From the NCBI GenBank assembly GCA_964603595.1, contig CAZRVN010000007.1:1-64000 (forward strand): 64,000 bases of DNA, in the 5' to 3' direction. Position numbers and translations under genes: made by a program. Positions within the stretch are counted from its first letter, which is position 1; each line of letters starts with the position of its first letter. Source of the stretch: JAQVEM01 sp964603595. Its GTDB lineage: Bacteria; Actinomycetota; Humimicrobiia; Humimicrobiales; Humimicrobiaceae. Below the pieces are notes generated by a model. It saw nothing but the letters and a program-made list of their open reading frames with translations. It was not told the origin of the DNA and ran no database searches. Shown one piece after another: positions 27,507 to 36,683 of this stretch.

Positions 27507-28685
27507 ATGGAATTACAAAATACAAATTATTTCAGTAAAAAAGACTCCTGTTACATGAAAAGTGCCATAAAACTTGCTGAAAAAGGAAGAGGAAAAACCA
27601 ATCCAAATCCTATGGTCGGTACAGTCATTGTAAAAGGCAATAAAGTTATATCAACAGGTTACCACCGTCAGGCAGGGCTACCCCATGCTGAGATAGAAGC
27701 CATAAAAAATTCAATAGAACCACTGGAAAATTCAACGATGTATGTTACCCTTGAGCCATGCACCTTCCAGGGTAAAACGCCTCCCTGCACCAGAGAGATT
27801 ATAAAATACAATTTCAAGGAAATAGTCATTGGCTGTATCGACCCGAACCCCAGAGTTAACGGGAAGGGAATAAAATTTTTAAAAGATAAGGGATTAAAAA
27901 TAAGATACGGACTTTTAAAAGATAAGATAAAGGTGCAGAATGAAGTCTTCTTCAAACAAATAAAAACGGGAATTCCTTTTGTTTGCTGTAAAATAGCTTC
28001 CAGCATTGACGGCAAACTGGCCACGAAGTCTTCTGACTCCAGATGGATAACATCAGAAAAATCAAGAACCGGTGTCCAGAAAATCCGCAGGGAATATGGT
28101 TGTGTATTGACCGGTATAAACACTGTTTTAAATGATAACCCGTATCTTCTTCCCAGAAGAAATCTAAACGAACTGCCAAAAAAAATAGTTATGCCCTCAA
28201 ACAGGATATTCTATAGGGTTATTCTTGACAGCAAACTTAAAATTAAGCTTAACTCTAATATTGTAAAGTCTGCCGGTTTAACAAAAACTATTATTTTTAC
28301 AGGTAAAGATACAAAGCCAGGTTCTATAGAAAAAATTAAAAAACTTAAAAAATGCAATATAGATGTTTTAAAAGCAGGTACTGACCCTGTAATAAAAAAG
28401 GGTCTTGATATACTTGAAATACTTAAAATACTTCACAGCAGGTACCAGATAACATCTGTTCTTTTAGAATGCGGCCCGTTACTGGCAACTTCCTTTTTAA
28501 AAAGAGGTCTGATTGATAAATTTATTTTTTACCTTGCTCCCAAAATAATTGGCTCGGACAGTAGCTACAGCATGTTTAAACAACTGGGGTTAGAGAAATT
28601 AAAGGATTGTATGAAATTAAGATTTGAAAATGTAAAAAAATCAGGCAATGATATTATTATAACCGCTTATCCTCTAAAGCATTAA
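27507..28685 (+). CDS. ribD: Riboflavin deaminase-reductase RibD
   Basis: 392 residues. The N-terminal deaminase domain has the zinc site HAE (PHAEIEAI) and PCTFQGKTPPC; the C-terminal reductase domain (from about 155) starts VCCKIASSIDGKLAT with TGINTVLNDNP. It catalyses two successive steps after GTP cyclohydrolase II. First gene after the FMN riboswitch; ribE follows after 14 bp. Confidence 0.95.
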   Translation: MELQNTNYFSKKDSCYMKSAIKLAEKGRGKTNPNPMVGTVIVKGNKVISTGYHRQAGLPHAEIEAIKNSIEPLENSTMYVTLEPCTFQGKTPPCTREIIKYNFKEIVIGCIDPNPRVNGKGIKFLKDKGLKIRYGLLKDKIKVQNEVFFKQIKTGIPFVCCKIASSIDGKLATKSSDSRWITSEKSRTGVQKIRREYGCVLTGINTVLNDNPYLLPRRNLNELPKKIVMPSNRIFYRVILDSKLKIKLNSNIVKSAGLTKTIIFTGKDTKPGSIEKIKKLKKCNIDVLKAGTDPVIKKGLDILEILKILHSRYQITSVLLECGPLLATSFLKRGLIDKFIFYLAPKIIGSDSSYSMFKQLGLEKLKDCMKLRFENVKKSGNDIIITAYPLKH

Positions 28686-28699
28686 ATGGGGTATTTAAT

Positions 28700-29368
28700 A
28701 TGTTTACAGGCATTATAAAAGAAACCGGAAGAGTAATAAGAATTGAGAACAAGATGACTGATAAGGAAATAAAGGTCCAGTGCAGCAAAATCCTTAAAAA
28801 TTTAAATACAAGCGATTCTGTATCTGTAAACGGTATTTGTCTCACAATTACAGGTATAGATAATAATGGATTTACATGCGATGTTTCCTTTAATACCATC
28901 AAAAATACTTCCCTAAGTAATGTTAAAGCTGGTGAATTAGTAAACCTGGAGGATTCTCTTACCAGCTCTGATAAGCTTGGAGGGCATTTTGTAAATGGTC
29001 ACGTAGACTGCACAGCAAAAATCCTTAAAATCTTTAAAACCGGAAGATCCTATACTATCGAGGTTGAGCTCCCGCCTGATATCCGAGACTTTATAGCTCT
29101 AAAGGGCTCAGTGGCTATTGACGGGATAAGTCTTACTATAGCCGGAGTAAAAAATGACAGCTTCAGTACAGTGATCATTCCATACACCTTTGAAAATACA
29201 AATCTTTCCGAAAAGCACCCGGGTGACATAGTTAATATTGAAGTAGATATGCTGGCTCGTTATGTAATAAATTTTTTAAAAAATAGCGAAATGGGAAATG
29301 CAGATTCCCAAAAAATAAAAGACAGAATACTCAAGGAGAAATTAAAGGAACATGGATTCACAGAATAA
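28700..29368 (+). CDS. ribE: Riboflavin synthase alpha chain
   Basis: 222 residues with two homologous lumazine-binding repeats: MFTGIIKETGRV and GVKNDSFSTVIIPYTFENTN mark them, and GGHFVNGHVD is the active-site region. It dismutates 6,7-dimethyl-8-ribityllumazine to riboflavin. The 3' end overlaps ribBA by 17 bp. The C-terminal 25 residues are a charged extension. Confidence 0.95.
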   Translation: MFTGIIKETGRVIRIENKMTDKEIKVQCSKILKNLNTSDSVSVNGICLTITGIDNNGFTCDVSFNTIKNTSLSNVKAGELVNLEDSLTSSDKLGGHFVNGHVDCTAKILKIFKTGRSYTIEVELPPDIRDFIALKGSVAIDGISLTIAGVKNDSFSTVIIPYTFENTNLSEKHPGDIVNIEVDMLARYVINFLKNSEMGNADSQKIKDRILKEKLKEHGFTE

Positions 29369-30572
29369 AGCAAAACATTTTTACCCTATTGAAAGTATAA
29401 CTGATGATGTAAAAAAAGGTAAAATAATAATTATCGTTGATGACAAATCAACTAATAACGAGGGAGTGTTTTTCCAGGCAGCAGAAAAAGTTACGCCGGC
29501 CTCTATTAACTTTTTCATAACCAGAGCCAGAGGTTTAATATACCTCCCCTGCGAACAGGAAAGGTTAGATCAGCTAAAAATACCAATGATAGGTTATGAG
29601 AATAAAGCATCTTATACCAGGGTAAGCTCCCTTGCTGTGTCAATAAATGCAAAGTCAATAAGCGGCAGCGGGATTTCTGTCAGCGACAGGGTAAAAACTA
29701 TAAAAGCTTTTATTAACCCGGATACCAGCTCTGAAGATATATCAATGCCCGGCCATATTTTCCCTATTCGCTCACATAACGGTGGTATACTTACAAGGGC
29801 CGGCTATACCGAAGCTGCTGTTGACCTGGCAAAAATAGCAGGATTATATCCTGCTGGAATTATATGTGAGATTATAATGGAAGATGGCGAAGTAGCAAAT
29901 CTTCCTGACCTTATTGGAATCTCCAAAAAATTCGGCTTAAATATTATAACCATAGAAGAGCTTATAAGGTATAGGAAACGTAAAGATAAATTAATTGAAA
30001 AAGTCGCTGAAGTTAATCTACCCATAAAATGGGGTAAATTCAAAGCCATCACATATAAATCTATAATAAGCCCCGAGTTCCACATTGCATTTATAAAAGG
30101 CAAAGTAAGGGGTAGAAAAAATGTTCTGGTAAGAGTACACTCCCAGTGCCTTACAGGAGATACTTTTGGCTCTTCAAGGTGTGATTGCGGTGAGCAACTT
30201 GACAAGGCATTCAATAACATAAATAAAAAGGGCTCCGGGGTACTGCTTTATATGTCCCAGGAAGGCAGGGGAATAGGATTCTGTAATAAAATGAAAGCAT
30301 ACGAACTACAGGAAAAGGGACTTGATACAGTTGAGGCAAATCTGTATCTCGGCTTTGACGCAGACCTAAGGGATTACGGAATAGGAGCACAGATACTTTC
30401 CGACCTTGGCTTAACCACAATACATCTTATGACCAATAACCCAAAAAAAATAGTCGGGCTGGAAGGTTACGGGCTTAAGATAACTCGAAGAATACCTCTA
30501 ACCATAACCCCAAATAAGAATAATAGAAAATATTTATCTACCAAAAAAAATAAATTAAACCATATGCTATAA
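29352..30572 (+). CDS. ribBA: RibBA: GTP cyclohydrolase II with degenerate DHBP-synthase domain
   Basis: 406 residues. The C-terminal RibA half (about 205-400) is complete: Cys ligands in CLTGDTFGSSRCDC, LLYMSQEGRGIG, FDADLRDYGIGAQIL and TNNPKK. The N-terminal RibB half aligns along its whole length with DHBP synthase but has lost key residues: the DRENEGD loop reads STNNEGV (metal Glu to Asn35, Asp to Val39, Arg to Thr34) and the metal His of RxGHTEA is Tyr152. E173 remains. GTP cyclohydrolase II activity is expected; DHBP synthase activity is doubtful, so another ribB would be needed in the genome. Confidence 0.9.
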   Translation: MDSQNKAKHFYPIESITDDVKKGKIIIIVDDKSTNNEGVFFQAAEKVTPASINFFITRARGLIYLPCEQERLDQLKIPMIGYENKASYTRVSSLAVSINAKSISGSGISVSDRVKTIKAFINPDTSSEDISMPGHIFPIRSHNGGILTRAGYTEAAVDLAKIAGLYPAGIICEIIMEDGEVANLPDLIGISKKFGLNIITIEELIRYRKRKDKLIEKVAEVNLPIKWGKFKAITYKSIISPEFHIAFIKGKVRGRKNVLVRVHSQCLTGDTFGSSRCDCGEQLDKAFNNINKKGSGVLLYMSQEGRGIGFCNKMKAYELQEKGLDTVEANLYLGFDADLRDYGIGAQILSDLGLTTIHLMTNNPKKIVGLEGYGLKITRRIPLTITPNKNNRKYLSTKKNKLNHML

Positions 30573-30593
30573 CCATAAATAAGGAGGAAAAAT

Positions 30594-31067
30594 ATGAAAA
30601 AGTACGAAGGCAAACTTGATGCAAGAAATTTAAAATTCGGTATAGTTGTAAGTCGATACAACGACTTTATAAACTCAAAGCTACTTGATGGTGCATTGGA
30701 CTGCCTGCACAGGCACCAGTGCAAAGATGACCATGTAGATATTGCCTGGGTGCCGGGGGCCTTTGAAATTCCGCCTACAGCTAAATTGATGGCCAGCTCA
30801 AATAAATATGATGCTATCATATGCCTTGGTGCGGTTATAAAGGGTGAATCATCTCATAACCATTATATTGCCAGTGAAACCATTAAGGGCTCAGCTAAAA
30901 TAAGCCTTGATTTTAACATTCCGGTCGCTTTTGGTGTTATAACACCTGATAGTCTTGAACAGGCGATTGAGAGAGCCGGAACCAAAAGGGGAAACAAGGG
31001 CTGGGATGCAGCATTAAGTGCAATTGAGATGGCAAATTTATTCAGAGAGATAAAAAAGGTTAAATAA
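30594..31067 (+). CDS. ribH: 6,7-dimethyl-8-ribityllumazine synthase
   Basis: 157 residues with the family motifs VVSRYNDFINSKLLDGAL, WVPGAFEIP, CLGAVIKGESSHNHYI (catalytic His) and FGVITPDSLEQAIERAGTKRGNKG. It condenses the RibD product with DHBP to form lumazine and assembles into 60-mers or pentamers. GGAGG lies 7 bp upstream. Last gene of the rib operon. Confidence 0.96.
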   Translation: MKKYEGKLDARNLKFGIVVSRYNDFINSKLLDGALDCLHRHQCKDDHVDIAWVPGAFEIPPTAKLMASSNKYDAIICLGAVIKGESSHNHYIASETIKGSAKISLDFNIPVAFGVITPDSLEQAIERAGTKRGNKGWDAALSAIEMANLFREIKKVK

Positions 31068-31165
31068 ATTATATTATTTACCTAAATCTTTTTATACTGT
31101 ATACTCATAAAATATAAGTAATTTATCACCTAATTTTTCGTAGCAAACTAAAATTTAATTTTTAT

Positions 31166-31801
31166 ATGCCAATAAGCGCTAAAGAGAGCTTAACAAAATT
31201 AAATAAAGAATTAGCTGGCTGTAAAAAGTGCCTGGATATAGCAAAAATTAAAAGGAAACCTGTTCCCGGCTCAGGAGCTTCTAAAGCAAATATACTCATA
31301 GTTAGAAACTACCCTCTGGCAAGTAAGACAGGAGAAGAAAGTGGTTCTACCGTCAGTCAGGAAGAGGATAAATTCCTAAGAAAAATATTAAACAAAACCG
31401 GACTATCCCTTACCAAAAATACCTATATTACTTACCTTGTTAAATGTACGCCTGAAAAAGCCATAAAAGGAAATAGCAGCTCAAATGTAAAACCTACCAA
31501 ACCGCTTAAAAGACACGTGAATAACTGTATTCCTTTTTTAACCAAGGAAATTTCTATAATTACCCCTCATATAATTGTTTCCCTGGGCCTTGATGTATCC
31601 AATATCATTTTGAAGAAGTTCTTTTCAATAGAGAAGGGTTATAGGGATATGAAAAAAATACACATGAAAATATTCGAAAACCCATCTTTTAAGCTGGTTC
31701 CTTTCTTTGACCCTCAGGAAGTTCTCTTAACCGGTAATATAACTGAAGAAAAGTATATAAGGGATTTTGAATCCCTGTCCAAATTCTTAAAAATTGCCTG
31801 A
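31166..31801 (+). CDS. Divergent family-4 uracil-DNA-glycosylase-like Fe-S protein
   Basis: 211 residues of the uracil-DNA glycosylase superfamily, family 4/5-like. Four cysteines suited to a 4Fe-4S cluster are at 19, 22, 94 and 121. The two catalytic motifs are not canonical: the GEAPG position reads VRNYP (46-50) and the late HPS/HPA motif reads FFDPQ. It may be inactive, act on another lesion, or bind uracil DNA. It follows ribH by 98 bp with no clear promoter. Confidence 0.72.
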   Translation: MPISAKESLTKLNKELAGCKKCLDIAKIKRKPVPGSGASKANILIVRNYPLASKTGEESGSTVSQEEDKFLRKILNKTGLSLTKNTYITYLVKCTPEKAIKGNSSSNVKPTKPLKRHVNNCIPFLTKEISIITPHIIVSLGLDVSNIILKKFFSIEKGYRDMKKIHMKIFENPSFKLVPFFDPQEVLLTGNITEEKYIRDFESLSKFLKIA

Positions 31802-31814
31802 TTAACTAATTGCT

Positions 31815-32825
31815 TTAATCTTCAACAAGATATATCCTTATCCTTCTCCTACCCCATCTGTAACATTCTTCCGAAGTCTCGAAACAAAGGTCAACTCTAT
31901 TTCCTTTTATCCACCCTCCTGTATCTGCAGCCATGGCTTCGCCATAACCGGGTATGTAAAGTTTTGTTCCCAGGGGTATGACTCTGGGGTCTACAGCTAC
32001 TATCCCCTTCCGTGCTCTCAGCCCTATTGCTGTTATCCCATTTCCATTTATGTCATTTCCTCCCCTGCCAAAAGCATAATATGCTGTAGCAAGCATATCC
32101 CATTCACCAACAAGGGTGAGACCGGGAGGCTGAACCATTGCTATCCTTCTTTTTATCTCGCTTAATATATTCTGGATTTCCGCTTTTTCACCCTTTACCC
32201 TTTCAAGTAAAGCTTTATTTTCTTCTATGCTCTTCTCTAACTGTTCTTCTTCTTCCTTAATTATATCCCTGGTACTTTCAATTTCTTTTTTCTTCTCTTC
32301 AGATTTACGGGTAATCCTATCATATTCCTCTTTCTCAAAACGCAACTCTTCTATAATATCCGCCTGTTTTTCCATAACATTTTTAAAAAGATAAAGATTT
32401 CTTATAATCTCATTCATATCTCCTGCGCTAATTATGAGTTTAGCAACATCATCATTCGCATACTTGTAGGAAAAAATTATTTTCTTTCTCAGGGAACCCC
32501 TCTTATTCTCAATACTCTCGCTTAGCTGACTTTTAATTTCATTAAGCTCATACAGCTGGTTTTCAAGCTCTTCTAATTCTTCATTTAGCGACTTAATCTT
32601 ATTTTTTTTATTTTCAACCTCTGTTTCTGATGCGATTATCTCCTCCAACAGATTCTCTTCATCCCCGCCAAGCTTTGCTATTGAGTTCCCCAGCTCCTTT
32701 AATGTAATCGCATATATATTCTCCGGCAAAACAAAAATCATAAGGGTCATTATTATTAACACAATTGATACAAATGTTATAGCCCTTAAAATCTTATTTC
32801 CTGATATTCTTGAAACTTTTAGCAT
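31815..32825 (-). CDS. Coiled-coil 3D-domain protein, putative cell-wall hydrolase
   Basis: 336 residues: signal anchor (about 14-35), long coiled coil (about 45-215, with NlpC-like CwlO-type spacer LKSLNEELEELENQLYELNE), and C-terminal 3D domain (about 240-335) with AYYAFGRGGND, the Asp of AVDPRVIPLG, AADTGG and NRVDL. The three conserved Asp are those of lytic transglycosylases such as MltA, so it probably acts on peptidoglycan. Confidence 0.87.
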   Translation of the reverse strand: MLKVSRISGNKILRAITFVSIVLIIMTLMIFVLPENIYAITLKELGNSIAKLGGDEENLLEEIIASETEVENKKNKIKSLNEELEELENQLYELNEIKSQLSESIENKRGSLRKKIIFSYKYANDDVAKLIISAGDMNEIIRNLYLFKNVMEKQADIIEELRFEKEEYDRITRKSEEKKKEIESTRDIIKEEEEQLEKSIEENKALLERVKGEKAEIQNILSEIKRRIAMVQPPGLTLVGEWDMLATAYYAFGRGGNDINGNGITAIGLRARKGIVAVDPRVIPLGTKLYIPGYGEAMAADTGGWIKGNRVDLCFETSEECYRWGRRRIRIYLVED

Positions 32826-33040
32826 AAATCTTTTATAAATCTATAATAATTGGTTTATTAATCTCTAATTATAAGCCCGCATAGATAACAGGATAGCTAT
32901 ATGTCAGTTTTTATTGTATATCACAGATATTTTATTACATTTATATACATTTTTATAGATTTAATCAATCCGACATATCTTTAAACAACATTAAAAACCC
33001 ACCTCTAAATGTTACTTTCTATTGTATTTTCATACACGGG

Positions 33041-33820
33041 TTATACCTGAAATCTATAGTGCCCGGTAATTATTTTCTCTCTTAAAATATCTTCTTCAGT
33101 TGTATAACCCGGGTCAATATAGTTATATATAACTTTAGGAATTCGCTCCCTTGTCGTACTGTCTGAGATAATCCCTGCGGTATCAGTAAAACCGTCACCA
33201 TCCATATCAAAAAAAACAATATCCCCGGGAAGCCACTGATTAAGCTTTTCAGCATTAGAGGAATCAAATAAAATATCCAGAGATTCTGCGTTTCTCCTGA
33301 AAAAAATCTCAAGATTCTGTATCCTCCGGTAATCAATATTCTTATCGCATACAGTTTGCCCCCAGATTTCCTTTAGTGGATATTTATCAAAGTTCCCCTT
33401 TATATCCCCGTAAACCATCTCTTTTAAATTAAAGCCGGCTTCTATAAAAGCCCTGGCTACAATGTCCGTGCTTATCGCCAGCTCCGCCGGGGGATCTCCG
33501 TCCTGATAATAATTTGGCTCATCTTCTGCCAGGAATATATTCCTGGCAGGCTTTTCAAGCTGGTTTTTTGCGCCAAACATGATGTCTTTCTGGTCATTTA
33601 TACCATCATTATCCTGGTCCCCAAAATCTCCAATATTATCCATATCTATCAACCTAAACCTTGGAAGCTCGTCAGCGAGGGCTGTAGGCGGGCTGTACTC
33701 TTTTTTAAGAGTAAAGTGTTTTATGCTTATGATTACTGCAATTATTATAATAAGGATTATTATAATAACCAGAAAATGCCTTATATTTAATCTCTTTTTA
33801 TTTTCTTCAATGTTTTTCAA
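33041..33820 (-). CDS. DUF1287 protein with calcium-binding repeat
   Basis: 259 residues. An N-terminal membrane anchor (about 15-35) is followed by a thrombospondin-3-like motif DQDNDGINDQKD (about 65-77), then a DUF1287 domain (about 105-255) with TDIVARAFIEAG, NIDYRRIQNLEIFF, WLPGDIVFFDM and ITGHYRF. DUF1287 belongs to the NlpC/P60-like fold; the role is unknown but wall association is plausible. The start is TTG at 33820, without clear ribosome site. 30 bp after the complex I-like operon; possibly part of that transcript. Confidence 0.8.
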   Translation of the reverse strand: MKNIEENKKRLNIRHFLVIIIILIIIIAVIISIKHFTLKKEYSPPTALADELPRFRLIDMDNIGDFGDQDNDGINDQKDIMFGAKNQLEKPARNIFLAEDEPNYYQDGDPPAELAISTDIVARAFIEAGFNLKEMVYGDIKGNFDKYPLKEIWGQTVCDKNIDYRRIQNLEIFFRRNAESLDILFDSSNAEKLNQWLPGDIVFFDMDGDGFTDTAGIISDSTTRERIPKVIYNYIDPGYTTEEDILREKIITGHYRFQV

Positions 33821-33850
33821 GGTCTTATTGAAGTAAAAAATGAAGATATG

Positions 33851-35344
33851 TTAAAAAATAAACTCCGTTACACTAAAATTCATAAACGCAATATCAACAC
33901 CCAATTTTCTAAGTAAGATCATAACGGAAGTAATTATTATAACAATAGAAAAAAAGGTAATATAAACGTACAAAAATTTTGGGAATAATACTTTATTCGA
34001 TGTTTCTCCAGTAGCCCTTCTAAAAATACTTATAAAAATTCTCAAGATATTAATAAAAAGGAATATAAAACAGATTACAAACACTATCAATATCACAATA
34101 TTGATAGCTCCCATATTTAAAAAATCCGTCCTGTTAAAAAACTTCATAAACGGTTCTAAATAATAGATCAATCCCAGCCAGGATAAAAGCATAACTGCCA
34201 TATTTACTCCAGCATATATATTATTCCTGCCCAGACCTCTTATATTTCTTATATTGTCTTCTCCTGTATTCTTTTCTACACTACTGAATATGCTGTATAA
34301 GGGCATAAAACTAAATAATATAAGGAAAATATTTATAAAATTAAATAAATTCATTGAATATACGGATATAATTCCGGTTGAATATATAGAAATATTAAAT
34401 AAAAAAGTGCTTATAAAAAATAAAAATAAAAATGAGGTTATCCTCCTCAAGCTTTTTGTACTTATTGCTCCAATATTACCTGCAAGCATGCACCCGCAAG
34501 TTACGATTATTAATATAGAATAAAGATAAACACTATTTTTTTCTATAAAATAGCCATACAAACTGCCAAGCTTTAAAAAAAGAAAAATCCCCACAGGAAA
34601 ATAAAAAAACCATATTACAGCATTAGCAGCTAAACTGTTTCTTTTTATCATCTTCATGTAGGGTCCCTGCAACGGAAATAAGAAAAAGTACAGGTAAAGG
34701 GCAATTCCAAGAATAATTAAAGACAGGACGACAATAGGATTTGATATATACTCAGACTCTAAGATCTGGTTAAAATCCTTAAAATCTGTAGCTCCGTATA
34801 ACAGCGAGAAACCGAAAAAGAAAAAAATCACTGTTAAGGTAGGTCTCAAAAAAAATCTTAATACATGCATAACGATTTTATCAACATTTGAATTCACAAT
34901 AGATACAAGCTGGAATATAGTAAGTATGAATATGGAAAGTGCTGTGAACATTAAAAGGAAATTCTTGCTTATAATAATAAATTCAGCACAGATTACCAAA
35001 AATATAAAAAGGATTAGCTCCTTTACAAAACTATCTTCCGTTTCGCGATATACGGAAATAAAGAACAATACATTCATGGCACTAAATATTATTATCCCTA
35101 TTTCCAACATCTGCACATTTCCAAAAAATATTAAAAAATTAGAAAAATTACCGCTTAAAACATAACTATGGATATTAAGTAAAAATGCAATTAACAGGGA
35201 AACCGAAGCCAGTGCTATAAGGTACTTTTTTATAGCCTTATTTTTAGAAACCGCGAAAAAGGATAAAATAAGAATAGCAATAGATAGAACAATTATACTT
35301 TGAAAAGGATTAACCTTTTCGCTCAGTTTAAACAAAAAGTCCAT
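33851..35344 (-). CDS. NuoN/NuoM-like antiporter subunit of complex I-like operon
   Basis: 497 residues with about 14 membrane helices. The best NuoN match is FFFFGFSLLYGATDF (about 165-180). Positions that carry the proton-channel Glu (helix 5) and Lys (helix 7, FKLG) in NuoN appear to be NVDKIVMHVLRFF and LYLYFFLFPLQGP, so these charges look lost. A charged TKSLRR follows later. It is the only large antiporter-type subunit in the operon (NuoL and NuoM absent). Function as a proton or sodium pump is uncertain. Confidence 0.7.
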   Translation of the reverse strand: MDFLFKLSEKVNPFQSIIVLSIAILILSFFAVSKNKAIKKYLIALASVSLLIAFLLNIHSYVLSGNFSNFLIFFGNVQMLEIGIIIFSAMNVLFFISVYRETEDSFVKELILFIFLVICAEFIIISKNFLLMFTALSIFILTIFQLVSIVNSNVDKIVMHVLRFFLRPTLTVIFFFFGFSLLYGATDFKDFNQILESEYISNPIVVLSLIILGIALYLYFFLFPLQGPYMKMIKRNSLAANAVIWFFYFPVGIFLFLKLGSLYGYFIEKNSVYLYSILIIVTCGCMLAGNIGAISTKSLRRITSFLFLFFISTFLFNISIYSTGIISVYSMNLFNFINIFLILFSFMPLYSIFSSVEKNTGEDNIRNIRGLGRNNIYAGVNMAVMLLSWLGLIYYLEPFMKFFNRTDFLNMGAINIVILIVFVICFIFLFINILRIFISIFRRATGETSNKVLFPKFLYVYITFFSIVIIITSVMILLRKLGVDIAFMNFSVTEFIF

Positions 35345-35346
35345 AT

Positions 35347-35688
35347 TTATTTATCGTCTTCTCCCCACCAGTTATCTCTTGTCATTCTAAAAATTTTAAA
35401 TTCTTCATAAAGCTTTTTCCTGCTCAGCACTCCCTGATTTAAATACAGGTAGTAAATAATACAGAACATCAAAAAATACATTACCGTAACTCCTGAAATT
35501 ATAAATATCTTATCCCACAACGAATTCTGGTATAAAAACCTGGAAAATCCTAAAAAGTTTATAAAACCGGAAAATATTATAAATTGAAGTGAAACAAAAA
35601 CCGATATAATATCCCTGCTGTAAAAAATCCCAAATACTCCTATAAGTAAAAGTATAAGGTTAAAATATACCATTAATTGAAAACTCAT
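35347..35688 (-). CDS. NuoK-like subunit
   Basis: 113 residues with three membrane helices, the number in NuoK. A family-like sequence LLIGVFGIFYSRDIISVFVSLQ covers the first two. The Glu residues in helices 2 and 3 of true NuoK are not evident. Located between the J-like and N-like genes, the usual J-K order, overlapping J by 4 bp. Identity rests mainly on size, topology and position. A 25-residue cytoplasmic tail is acidic and basic. Confidence 0.65.
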   Translation of the reverse strand: MSFQLMVYFNLILLLIGVFGIFYSRDIISVFVSLQFIIFSGFINFLGFSRFLYQNSLWDKIFIISGVTVMYFLMFCIIYYLYLNQGVLSRKKLYEEFKIFRMTRDNWWGEDDK

Positions 35689-36236
35689 TTTCCCCTCTCC
35701 TTAACCGCAATAAACCAAAGGAAAGATATAAACAATGAAGCAGTTATAATTACCAGGGCTAAACTGTAATCTGTAAAAAAAATCTTACTTATGTCGCTCC
35801 AATCAGCAATAAATATATTCCCGCTGTCTTCTGCTATTTCTACCTCTTTCAAGAAGCCGGACACACATTTATATATAAAATATCCAATAGCTGCAGAGCA
35901 AAAAAGTGGTATTATTATATTTAGAGCCCTGCTTCTAACCGAACCTTTTATTTTTTCACCTGTTTCTTGAGGCGTCCATCTTCCAAAAAAATCCATTTGT
36001 AAAACAAATAAATATAACAGCACAAAAAAGAAAAGCATTATTATTCCCGCTATGAAAAATAAGATATCTGAATAATAAACAAAATTTAGAGCCCCGACAA
36101 ACAAAAAGGAAAGAAACAGGAATAACAGCTTTTTCTTTTTATTTGTTAAAAAGAGCGACAGCAGTCCGCATATCAGCAAACCAAGGATACTGATATAATT
36201 TATTATTATTATCGTTAACTGGCTTACAAATGACAT
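35685..36236 (-). CDS. NuoJ-like subunit
   Basis: 183 residues with five membrane helices and a longer extramembrane loop between helices 4 and 5. LLFLFLSFLFVGALNFVYYSDILFFIAGIIMLFFFVLLYLFVL is NuoJ-like in pattern. Neighbour order I-J-K-N supports the call. Divergent from classical NuoJ. Confidence 0.65.
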   Translation of the reverse strand: MSFVSQLTIIIINYISILGLLICGLLSLFLTNKKKKLLFLFLSFLFVGALNFVYYSDILFFIAGIIMLFFFVLLYLFVLQMDFFGRWTPQETGEKIKGSVRSRALNIIIPLFCSAAIGYFIYKCVSGFLKEVEIAEDSGNIFIADWSDISKIFFTDYSLALVIITASLFISFLWFIAVKERGK

Positions 36237-36243
36237 AGTTATA

Positions 36244-36666
36244 TTACCAGAAATCCCTTATTCCACTTGATGGTTTTATTAACTCGCTTTTCCTTAAAGC
36301 TAGATCTTCCTTTTTATATTCAGCCAGCTGATACTGGTAAGACATATCAATAGCACCAATCTTGCAAAATTCAGCACAGTTACCACAAAAGATGCATTTA
36401 CTCAAATCAATATGAAATTCATCCAGAATTTCGTTGCCGTTCTCCTCCACCCTTTTCTTTACTTCTATGCATTTCTGTGGACAAATTATACTGCACAATC
36501 CACAGCCGCTGCAAATAACCTCAAGGGTATCCGGGTCAAGTTTTAAGTGAAGAACACCCCTGCTGTTCTCGGGAATTATAATCCTTTCTTTTGGGTAAAC
36601 AACTGTCCTTGGCTTTTTAAACAAATTCCCTAAAGCAATAAAAAAATTTTTTAAAAGTCTTAGCAT
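36244..36666 (-). CDS. NuoI-like ferredoxin subunit
   Basis: 140 residues. Two complete 4Fe-4S motifs: CSGCGLCSIICPQKC (about 53-67) and CIFCGNCAEFCK (about 89-100). These correspond to clusters N6a and N6b that feed electrons to NuoB. No NADH-binding subunits are encoded, so reduced ferredoxin is the likely donor. The N-terminal region lacks a signal. Order H-I matches complex I. Confidence 0.88.
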   Translation of the reverse strand: MLRLLKNFFIALGNLFKKPRTVVYPKERIIIPENSRGVLHLKLDPDTLEVICSGCGLCSIICPQKCIEVKKRVEENGNEILDEFHIDLSKCIFCGNCAEFCKIGAIDMSYQYQLAEYKKEDLALRKSELIKPSSGIRDFW

Positions 36667-36683
36667 TTTAAAATTAAATAAAG

